Source: Candidatus Delongbacteria bacterium (GTDB taxonomy: Bacteria; Delongbacteria; UBA4055). Taken from it: a DNA stretch of 7,652 nt. This document shows, piece by piece, positions 1 through 5,727 of this stretch (positions within the stretch are counted from its first letter, which is position 1; the number at the start of each line of letters is the position of its first letter). The stretch is from positions 1 to 7,652 of the forward strand of contig JAQICF010000075.1 of the NCBI GenBank assembly GCA_027858795.1, read 5' to 3'. Made by a program: the position numbers and the translations under genes. The notes beneath the pieces are model-generated. The model saw nothing but the letters and a program-made list of their open reading frames with translations. It searched no databases and had not been told where the DNA came from.

Positions 1-38
1 TTGTGGAAGAATATAATAAAAAAATAGATAAAGCATGA
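1..38 (+). CDS. C-terminal end of an upstream gene (possibly murE), partial
   Basis: Only the last eleven codons are visible. In the frame read from position 3 they give VEEYNKKIDKA and a TGA stop at 36-38. That stop overlaps the murF start codon as ATGA, a typical sign of translational coupling. In dcw clusters murE usually precedes murF, and MurE proteins commonly end in a short charged helix after an FDDRE-type motif, which would fit. The motif itself is outside the window, so the identity is inferred from gene order only. A second frame (from position 1) stops at TAG 25-27 and cannot be excluded as the real end of the upstream gene. Confidence 0.4.
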   Translation, partial: VEEYNKKIDKA

Positions 39-1366
39 TTAAATTGAGTGAAATATTAAAATTGCCTTCAATATCTAAATTTGAATTTATTGACATGGAT
101 AAAACAATTACGGGTGGGGCAATAGACTCTCGTGAAGTAAAGGATGGATATTTATATTTTTCTCTTAAAGGTAGAAATGCAGATGGACATAATTTCATCG
201 GTAATGCTCTAGAGGAAAATATAAGTGCTGCTATTGTTGAAGTCGGATACGATAATGCAAATAACTTTCCTGTTATCTACAGTGAAGATGTGGAAATTAC
301 TATGGGTGAGATCGCCTCATTCTGGAGATCAAGATCTAAAGCTAAAATAATTGCAATAACCGGATCAAATGGAAAAACAACTACAAAAGAAATGCTTTAT
401 GATATATTAAAGGGTGAATTTAAAACTATAAGAACTCTTAAGAATTATAATAATCACCAGGGTGTTCCTTTAACATTGTTAAATATCAAGGAAGAAACTG
501 AATACGCCATAATAGAAATGGGTGCTAATCACCACGGAGAAATTGGATACCTGTCAAAAATAGCTGCACCTGATATGGGAATTATAACTAACATCGGTGA
601 TGCGCATCTTGAGTTCTTTGGTTCCAGAGAAGGCGTAAAAAAAGCAAAAGAAGAGTTGTTTGAATACATTCATGATAACAATGGAATTGTATTTGTTAAT
701 AGTGATGATGAGTATTTAAAGGATTGGAATAAAGGTAATATTGTTACTTATGGTTCTAGTCTGGATAGTTCATACAATTATTCAGAAGTAGGAATTGATG
801 AGTATGGTAATGGGCAGTTTAATTATAACGATCAAAAAGTAAAATTATCTTTACCGGGTGTACTGAATGTTGAAAATGCTATTGCAGCAACCACGATAGC
901 AAAATATTTAGGCATTGAAGACTCTGTTATCAAAGAGAAATTGAAGAACTTTAAGCCCTATGATAAGAGATACGAAGAAATTAATTATAAGAACTCTAAA
1001 GTTATTCTGGATTGCTATAATGCAAATCCATCATCGATGAAAGGTGTAATATATGATATGTCGGAAATAGACAATAACTATATTTTTATTCTTGGTGATA
1101 TGTTCGAACTTGGCGAAAGTTCAAAAGATGAACACACAAATCTTGGGTTACTGTTTAACGATATAAAATATAAGAAACTTTTACTTATCGGTGAAGGTAT
1201 GAAGTATTGCTATGATACGATTGAAGATAAAAGTAAAGTAAGATTCTTTAATGATATTGATGAGCTGCAGGATGAATTTGATATCCTTACAAATAATGTA
1301 GAAAAAATAATAATAAAAGCATCTCGTGGGTTAAAATTAGAGAGATTAGTGATAAGTGATAAGTGA
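35..1366 (+). CDS. murF: UDP-N-acetylmuramoyl-tripeptide--D-alanyl-D-alanine ligase (MurF)
   Basis: MurF is the cytoplasmic ATP-dependent ligase that adds D-Ala-D-Ala to the UDP-MurNAc-tripeptide, completing the pentapeptide precursor. At 443 residues it has the usual length and three Mur-ligase domains. The N-terminal UDP-sugar domain carries the DSREVKDG segment (31-38). The central ATPase has the P-loop TGSNGKTTTK (109-118), EMGANHHGEI (161-170) and TNIGDAHLEFFGS (185-197). The C-terminal domain has DCYNANPSSM (326-335), FILGDMFELG (351-360) and KASRGLKLERLV (428-439). NANPSSM and GDMFELG are typical of MurF rather than MurC, MurD or MurE. No Shine-Dalgarno is well placed; the start overlaps the previous stop (ATGA), so translation is probably coupled. 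The last codons and the stop lie inside a heptamer repeat array, so the natural C-terminus may have been replaced by repeat-encoded residues (LVISDK). The core is intact, so I expect a working enzyme. Confidence 0.96.
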   Translation: MIKLSEILKLPSISKFEFIDMDKTITGGAIDSREVKDGYLYFSLKGRNADGHNFIGNALEENISAAIVEVGYDNANNFPVIYSEDVEITMGEIASFWRSRSKAKIIAITGSNGKTTTKEMLYDILKGEFKTIRTLKNYNNHQGVPLTLLNIKEETEYAIIEMGANHHGEIGYLSKIAAPDMGIITNIGDAHLEFFGSREGVKKAKEELFEYIHDNNGIVFVNSDDEYLKDWNKGNIVTYGSSLDSSYNYSEVGIDEYGNGQFNYNDQKVKLSLPGVLNVENAIAATTIAKYLGIEDSVIKEKLKNFKPYDKRYEEINYKNSKVILDCYNANPSSMKGVIYDMSEIDNNYIFILGDMFELGESSKDEHTNLGLLFNDIKYKKLLLIGEGMKYCYDTIEDKSKVRFFNDIDELQDEFDILTNNVEKIIIKASRGLKLERLVISDK

Positions 1367-1436
1367 TAAGTGGTTAGTGGTTAGTGATAAGTGATTAGTG
1401 ATAAGTGGTTAGTGATAAGTGGTTAGTGGTTAGTAG
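1346..1436 (+). repeat. Tandem heptamer array, 12 TWAGTGR units plus one degenerate unit
   Basis: Twelve consecutive 7-nt units fit TWAGTGR without interruption from 1346 to 1429, followed by a divergent TTAGTAG at 1430-1436. The units are TTAGTGA (4), TAAGTGA (3), TAAGTGG (3) and TTAGTGG (2), varying only at positions 2 and 7. The first three units encode the last residues of MurF and its stop codon. Every + strand unit contains a stop trinucleotide (TAA, TAG or TGA), so the array is closed to translation in all + frames. The structure resembles the short tandem heptanucleotide repeats described from cyanobacterial genomes, although the sequence and host here appear different. No function can be assigned from sequence. 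Confidence 0.95.
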
Positions 1437-1457
1437 GGAACGCAGGTATGCGTTCCC
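1436..1457. repeat. Perfect 9-bp palindrome with 4-nt loop (REP-like hairpin)
   Basis: Arm GGGAACGCA (1436-1444) is perfectly complementary to TGCGTTCCC (1449-1457), separated by the loop GGTA (1445-1448). It is clearly richer in G+C than its surroundings and abuts the heptamer array with no spacer. No T-tract follows on either strand (AAAACG downstream on +, TACTAACC on -), so it does not look like an intrinsic terminator. It could be a dispersed intergenic palindrome of the REP type, or an RNA processing or mRNA-stability element between murF and ftsW. Copies elsewhere in the genome would decide this. Confidence 0.8.
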
Positions 1458-1475
1458 AAAACGATTAAAAGAAAG

Positions 1476-1496
1476 ATCCTGAATAAATTTCAGGAT
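1476..1496. repeat. Second intergenic palindrome, 8-bp stem with 5-nt loop
   Basis: Arm ATCCTGAA (1476-1483) pairs with TTCAGGAT (1489-1496) across the loop TAAAT. The right arm continues into GACAGG. I recall the form ATCCTGAA-loop-TTCAGGATGAC from short dispersed intergenic palindromes in several unrelated bacteria, but cannot verify that here. No T-run follows, so it is not an intrinsic terminator. It sits 21 nt upstream of the ftsW start, where a stem could affect ribosome access. Confidence 0.7.
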
Positions 1497-1514
1497 GACA
1501 GGAAAACAGGAAAT
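1491..1514 (+). repeat. Three CAGGA copies at 8-nt period, the last serving as the ftsW ribosome binding site
   Basis: CAGGATGA (1491), CAGGAAAA (1499) and CAGGAAAT (1507) follow one another exactly 8 nt apart. The first copy is the right arm of the upstream hairpin. The third places AGGA at 1508-1511, 6 nt before the ftsW ATG at 1518, a suitable Shine-Dalgarno spacing. So the ftsW ribosome binding site appears to be part of, or derived from, the repeat island. Confidence 0.65.
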
Positions 1515-1517
1515 AAT

Positions 1518-2657
1518 ATGATCAGAGCAAAGATAGAAGATAATAAACTTTATGATAAATGGTTGTTTTTAGCTGTCATAAGTTTATTGATATTTGGATC
1601 TATAATGGTAATAAGCTCAGGTTCTTTTATCGCAGAATATAAATTCAACAATCAGAATTATTTTATAATACATCAAGTTACTAATGCATTGGTGGGAATG
1701 GGAGCATTGATATTCGCAATGAATTTTAATTATAAGAATTATAGTAATAAATATTTGATCCATATTGGTTTAGCAGTTACAGTGTTTTTGTTGTTGTATC
1801 TTCTTATATCAAATCAAGGAGAATCTATCAAAGGTGGAAAGAGATGGATCTTTGGTTTCCAGCCAAGTGAGTTAGCCAAACATATTGTAGTTTTTTTCTT
1901 TGCTTTTTCTCTGAACAAATACAAAGATAAGATCACAGATTACAAGAAAGGATATTTGATACATCTTGGAATATTAGCAGTAATTGTAGGACTTGTTTAC
2001 TATCAGCCGGATTTTTCAACATCAATGATGATATTCATTATAGGTTACATTTTATTTTATATAAGTGGCATGAAATTATTGCATCTGACAGCAACATTCG
2101 TAACATTACTTTTACCAATCATTATAGTAATAGCAATAATTCAGCCATATCGATTAGATAGATTTGCAACCTTCTTCTCTCCAAAAGAAGATGTAGCAGG
2201 CAAAGGTTGGCAGGTTGAACAGTCCTTGATCGGATTCGGAAATGGAGGATTTGGTGGTGTAGGTCTTGGAGAATCAAGACAAAAAGAATTTTACCTTCCT
2301 GAGCCGCATAATGATTTTATCTTTTCAATAATTGGAGATGAGTTTGGATATTTGGGTACTACAATTGTGATACTATTATATATACTATTGATCCAGAGAG
2401 GGTTTGCTATAGCAAAGAATGCCCCAGATTTCTATGGATTTTTATTAGCGAACGGAATTACAATAGCAATAGCAGTTTATGCAATATTCAATATGGCAAT
2501 AACAATTGGTCTAGTACCTCCAACAGGTCTTCCTTTACCTTTAATTAGCTATGGTGGAACATCTCTGATGATGACAATGTTTAGTTTGGGAGTATTACTT
2601 AATATATCATATAAATCTAATCAGCTGAAGCGTGGAAATGAGCAAAAACTTAAATAA
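1518..2657 (+). CDS. ftsW: Septal peptidoglycan glycosyltransferase FtsW (SEDS family)
   Basis: FtsW is the integral membrane SEDS protein that polymerises lipid II into glycan strands at the septum, working with a class B penicillin-binding protein (FtsI). At 379 residues it fits the family, with about ten hydrophobic segments (roughly 16-36, 50-70, 80-98, 117-133, 147-162, 168-183, 189-209, 268-291, 307-330, 343-363). Signature segments are KGGKRWIFGFQPSELAK (105-121), QPDFSTSMM (163-171), the extracytoplasmic loop with GWQVEQSLIGFGNGGFGG (230-247), LPEPHNDFIFSIIGDEFG (260-277), and PPTGLPLPLISYGGTSL (334-350). D266 in PHNDF aligns by motif with the Asp essential for SEDS polymerase activity. 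FtsW is preferred over RodA because of the dcw context and the GLPLPLISYGGTS form. Start ATG 1518 has AGGA at 1508-1511. The 3' end overlaps murC. Confidence 0.93.
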   Translation: MIRAKIEDNKLYDKWLFLAVISLLIFGSIMVISSGSFIAEYKFNNQNYFIIHQVTNALVGMGALIFAMNFNYKNYSNKYLIHIGLAVTVFLLLYLLISNQGESIKGGKRWIFGFQPSELAKHIVVFFFAFSLNKYKDKITDYKKGYLIHLGILAVIVGLVYYQPDFSTSMMIFIIGYILFYISGMKLLHLTATFVTLLLPIIIVIAIIQPYRLDRFATFFSPKEDVAGKGWQVEQSLIGFGNGGFGGVGLGESRQKEFYLPEPHNDFIFSIIGDEFGYLGTTIVILLYILLIQRGFAIAKNAPDFYGFLLANGITIAIAVYAIFNMAITIGLVPPTGLPLPLISYGGTSLMMTMFSLGVLLNISYKSNQLKRGNEQKLK

Positions 2658-4014
2658 GAAAATACATTTTATTGGTATAGGGGGGGCAGGAATGATGCCT
2701 TTAGCTATACATTGTAAAAAAATTGGTTATGATGTAGTTGGCTCTGATCTTCTTACTGATTCCTTTAAACTCTTGAATATTGCCGGAATTTTTCCTATTC
2801 AAGGTCATATAAGTGACTTAGTAGATGTTGATATAGTTATCTATTCTGCAGCAGTGAAATCAGATAATTACGAATATAAAATAGCTATAGATAAAGGGTT
2901 AGAACTATATAAAAGAGCTGAATTTCTTGGACAGATCACCAAAGCTTCCCATTCGATATTGATCTCAGGCTCTCATGGAAAATCCACAACATCAGTTATG
3001 CTTGCAGATATGCTTTACAGAGATCCTGATTTTAATATATCGGCTATAATTGGGGCAGAGTCGGTTAGATTAAATTCAAATTACTACGAAGGTGAAGATA
3101 AATATTTAATAGTTGAAGCAGATGAATATGATAAGAGTTTCTTGAAGATGTATCCGAAGGATCTTATTGTATTGAATATTGATGATGATCACTTGGATAT
3201 TTATTGTGATATGAATGGTTTAATCGATGGGTTTAAAGAATTAATATCTAAACTTAATGAGGATTCTTTTCTGATATACAATGCAGATGATATAAATGTA
3301 CTCTCAGCAGTTGAAGGTTCAAAAGCAAAAGGAATAAGTGTTGGGTTAAATAAAGAATCAAAATATAAAGCTATAAATATTAGTTATTCAAACTTCGGAA
3401 CACAATTGGATCTTATGCAAAACGATATATACTTGGCAAAGATAGAATATAATTATTCAGGTAAGCACAATGTATATAATATGCTTTCATGTCTTGCATT
3501 ATTAGCAGAGTATGGATTCACTGGAGAAGAGCTTGTTGATTTGGCAAAAAAGTTCAAAGGCTTAAAAAGAAGACAGGAAATTATACACAGAGATGAAAAC
3601 TTTATCTTGATGGATGATTATGCGCATCATCCTACAGAAGTATTAAACTCTTTAGATGATATCAGAGAAAATCACAAGGGAAGAATGATAGTAATGTTCC
3701 AACCTCATCTATTCTCAAGAACGAAACAACATTTAAATGAATTTGCTAAATGTTTTGAAAAAGCAGACAAGATATTTATTTCACATATCTATCCTGCCAG
3801 AGAAAAAGTCAATCCAACTATTACAAGTAATATGATCTATGAATTAATGGATGATGAAACTAAGAAAAAGACTGAAGTATACCATTCATTCGATGAAATA
3901 TATAAAAATGTTTCAGAGATAAAAAAAAGTGGTGATTTGATCGTAAGTATGGGCGCAGGTGATATCAATAAAGTAATATTTAAATTAAAGAGATTAATTG
4001 TAAAAGAAACGTAA
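2638..4014 (+). CDS. murC: UDP-N-acetylmuramate--L-alanine ligase (MurC)
   Basis: MurC is the cytoplasmic ATP-dependent ligase adding L-Ala to UDP-MurNAc, the first peptide step of precursor synthesis. From ATG 2638 it has 458 residues, normal for the family. Motifs in order: HFIGIGGAGM in the UDP-binding N-domain (10-19), P-loop SGSHGKSTTS (110-119), VEADEYDKSFL (159-169), DDDHLDIY (182-189), DDYAHHPTEV (326-335) and FQPHLFSRT (354-362). DDYAHHPTEV, the FQPH segment and the operon position favour MurC over the recycling ligase Mpl, although EADEYD also occurs in Mpl. The start is uncertain: in-frame GTG 2632 adds two residues and neither start has a well-spaced Shine-Dalgarno. Either start overlaps the end of ftsW (20 or 26 nt), pointing to translational coupling. 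The glycine-rich loop is encoded by a run of seven G (2680-2686), unusual in this AT-rich DNA. Confidence 0.95.
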   Translation: MSKNLNKKIHFIGIGGAGMMPLAIHCKKIGYDVVGSDLLTDSFKLLNIAGIFPIQGHISDLVDVDIVIYSAAVKSDNYEYKIAIDKGLELYKRAEFLGQITKASHSILISGSHGKSTTSVMLADMLYRDPDFNISAIIGAESVRLNSNYYEGEDKYLIVEADEYDKSFLKMYPKDLIVLNIDDDHLDIYCDMNGLIDGFKELISKLNEDSFLIYNADDINVLSAVEGSKAKGISVGLNKESKYKAINISYSNFGTQLDLMQNDIYLAKIEYNYSGKHNVYNMLSCLALLAEYGFTGEELVDLAKKFKGLKRRQEIIHRDENFILMDDYAHHPTEVLNSLDDIRENHKGRMIVMFQPHLFSRTKQHLNEFAKCFEKADKIFISHIYPAREKVNPTITSNMIYELMDDETKKKTEVYHSFDEIYKNVSEIKKSGDLIVSMGAGDINKVIFKLKRLIVKET

Positions 4015-4018
4015 ATTA

Positions 4019-4924
4019 ATGAGAGCAATTTATCAGATGATCGAAATGATAAAAAATATCATAGCAGAAGAAGATTTAAAAGTAAATGAATTTTTAAGTG
4101 ATCATACAAGCTATAAGATCGGAGGTCCTGCTGATATTTACGTTTATCCAAAGAATAAAGATCAGTTGTTAGAATTATTACAGATATTAAAGGACGAAGA
4201 CGTATCATTCTTTATCTTAGGCAAGGGGTCAAATATATTAGCTTCAGATAAAGGCTACAGAGGTTGTATCATAGATCTTACAAAATATTTCTCAGAAATA
4301 ACAATAGAAAATGACGTAATAAATGTTGGTGCAGGTGCATTACTGACTACAATTGCCTTTACAGCTATTAAAAACTCTCTTTCAGGTATGGAAGAATTAG
4401 CAGGTATTCCCGGTACTTTAGGTGGGGCTTTATTGATGAATGCCGGATGCTATGGAAATGAGATATCAAATTTAGTTGAAAGTGTAAGTTTTATTAACAT
4501 AGAGAATCAGATAGAAGAATTATCAATAGATAAAATAAAATTTGGTTATAGAACTTCAAGTTTAAAAGATAATATCATAATCGAGGCTAAATTAAGATTG
4601 GCAAAAGGTGACTCTGCAAAGATAAGAGAACAAACTGAAAAGTTCTTGTCAAATAGAAGAGAATCACAACCATTGGATCTTCCATCTTGCGGATCAGTAT
4701 TTAAACGCCCCTTAGGTAACTATGCAGGGAAATTGATCGAAGATGCAGGATTAAAAGGAAAGAGTATTGGTGATGTGGAAGTATCTGAAAAACACGCAGG
4801 ATTTATAGTAAATAAAGGTAATGCCACAGCAAATGATATAAAAGAACTGATCAAATTGATTAAAAATACAGTGAATGAAAAATTTAATATAATGCTTGAA
4901 GAAGAAGTAATTTATTTGGGTTAA
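4019..4924 (+). CDS. murB: UDP-N-acetylenolpyruvoylglucosamine reductase (MurB)
   Basis: MurB is the FAD-dependent cytoplasmic enzyme that reduces UDP-GlcNAc-enolpyruvate to UDP-MurNAc with NADPH, supplying the substrate of MurC. At 301 residues it matches the shorter type II MurB. FAD-binding segments include HTSYKIGGPAD (29-39), GKGSNILASDKGYRG (68-82) and GMEELAGIPGTLGGALLMNAG (split over 123-143). GYRTSS (176-181) carries the conserved Tyr-Arg. SCGSVFKRP (223-231) contains the expected catalytic proton donor S226. AGKLIEDAGLKGK (236-248), SEKHAGFIVN (256-265) and C-terminal LEEEV (293-297, probable catalytic E296) complete the family pattern. It begins 4 nt after the murC stop. ATG 4019 is the earliest start; in-frame ATGs at 4037 and 4046 are alternatives, and no start has a strong Shine-Dalgarno. 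The murC-murB pairing fits consecutive pathway steps. Confidence 0.95.
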   Translation: MRAIYQMIEMIKNIIAEEDLKVNEFLSDHTSYKIGGPADIYVYPKNKDQLLELLQILKDEDVSFFILGKGSNILASDKGYRGCIIDLTKYFSEITIENDVINVGAGALLTTIAFTAIKNSLSGMEELAGIPGTLGGALLMNAGCYGNEISNLVESVSFINIENQIEELSIDKIKFGYRTSSLKDNIIIEAKLRLAKGDSAKIREQTEKFLSNRRESQPLDLPSCGSVFKRPLGNYAGKLIEDAGLKGKSIGDVEVSEKHAGFIVNKGNATANDIKELIKLIKNTVNEKFNIMLEEEVIYLG

Positions 4925-4960
4925 TACTTGAGGATAAAGTAAGCTATTTGGGGTAATAGT
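4913..4960 (+). repeat. Imperfect 16-nt direct repeat flanking the murB/ftsQ junction
   Basis: TATTTGGGTTAATACT (4913-4928), which covers the last murB codons and stop, reappears as TATTTGGGGTAATAGT (4945-4960) with 14 of 16 matches. The copies are 32 nt apart. The second copy contains the G-run that serves as the ftsQ ribosome binding site and ends directly at the ftsQ ATG. It may be a small local duplication; chance similarity in AT-rich sequence is possible. Confidence 0.5.
4950..4953 (+). promoter_or_regulatory. Probable ribosome binding site of ftsQ
   Basis: GGGG lies 7 nt before ATG 4961 in otherwise AT-rich sequence. It is the only purine-rich candidate at suitable distance and supports this start. 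An AGGA at 4931-4934 is too far away. Confidence 0.5.
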
Positions 4961-5707
4961 ATGAAAATAAAAAACATATTAAGAAATATTGTAATATTTA
5001 TGAAAGGTGTACTTATTTTGGCATTAGTAATGTCAATGTCTTACGGATCTTATAAATTATATGATTATTATAAACGAACTAATAAATTCGATCTAACAAA
5101 GATAATCGTAAATGATGAATTTATGCTGACAAAAGGTGATATAATTGGACAGTCCGGAGTCAAAAGAGGCATTAGAGTAATGGATGTTGACCTTGATGTT
5201 TTAAGACAAAATTTAAATAAATCTCCCTACATCAAAGACGCTGATATTCAAATAGTATATCCTGCTGCAATGGTCATAAATGTTATTGAAAATAAACCTA
5301 TAGCGTATATCAACGATGAAAATGTTTTAAAATTTGTCGGAGATAATGGTAAAATCCTTGGGAAAGTAATACCAGATAAAAGCTATGATCTACCGATCAT
5401 AACAGATAATGATATAAATGAAAATATAATTGATTATTTGAATAGAACATTAAAAATAAGTCAATTCGTATTCCATCAGATCTCAGAAATAAAATATACC
5501 AGAAAAGGTGTAGAGATTAACTTGGTGAAAGCGAGTGCTAATGTAATTATTGGTAGAAATGATTTTGATAAGAAGATATTATTATTAGAGAATTTTATTA
5601 GAGAAGAATATGACAATATATCATTTAGTAACGTTGATTATATAGATTTTAGATTTGATAAACAAGTAATTTTAAAAGAACGTCAAACAACTGAAAATAA
5701 AATGTAG
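4961..5707 (+). CDS. ftsQ: Cell division protein FtsQ (DivIB), POTRA-domain membrane protein
   Basis: FtsQ is a bitopic inner-membrane protein that joins the cytoplasmic and periplasmic parts of the divisome and recruits FtsB/FtsL. The 248-residue product has a short basic cytoplasmic tail, a single membrane segment at about 11-31, and an extracytoplasmic region. A POTRA domain spans roughly 43-112 (FDLTKIIVNDEFMLTKGDI, then SPYIKDADIQIVYPAAMVIN, ending ENKPIAYI). The YPAAMVINVIENKPIAYI stretch is the typical POTRA end. The C-terminal beta region ends with VDYIDFRFDKQVILK (225-239), matching the usual VDLRF-type FtsQ ending. Sequence conservation in this family is low, so the call rests on topology, POTRA pattern and position directly before ftsA and ftsZ. 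It lies 36 nt after murB; the ddl gene often found in this gap is absent. Confidence 0.88.
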   Translation: MKIKNILRNIVIFMKGVLILALVMSMSYGSYKLYDYYKRTNKFDLTKIIVNDEFMLTKGDIIGQSGVKRGIRVMDVDLDVLRQNLNKSPYIKDADIQIVYPAAMVINVIENKPIAYINDENVLKFVGDNGKILGKVIPDKSYDLPIITDNDINENIIDYLNRTLKISQFVFHQISEIKYTRKGVEINLVKASANVIIGRNDFDKKILLLENFIREEYDNISFSNVDYIDFRFDKQVILKERQTTENKM

Positions 5708-5712
5708 AATCT

Positions 5713-5718
5713 GGAGAG
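5713..5718 (+). promoter_or_regulatory. Ribosome binding site of ftsA
   Basis: GGAGAG lies 9 nt upstream of ATG 5728, within the 20-nt gap after the ftsQ stop. It supports this start over any internal ATG. Confidence 0.6.
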
Positions 5719-5727
5719 ATCAAAAGA

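Noticed and set aside
1346..1436. Heptamer array as a CRISPR array or iteron-type origin
   Set aside because: There are no spacers between units, the unit is only 7 nt, and no cas, replication or partition gene is nearby.
1436..1496. The two hairpins after murF as intrinsic transcription terminators
   Set aside because: Neither stem is followed by a T-tract on either strand, so neither meets the usual definition.
2638..4014. MurC gene read as Mpl (murein peptide ligase)
   Set aside because: EADEYD also occurs in Mpl, but DDYAHHPTEV, the FQPH segment and the position between ftsW and murB fit MurC better.
3837..4028. Minus-strand open frame of 63 codons opposite the end of murC and start of murB
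   Set aside because: It is fully antisense to clearly conserved MurC/MurB coding sequence, has low-complexity hydrophobic and Ser-rich composition, and matches no recognisable family.
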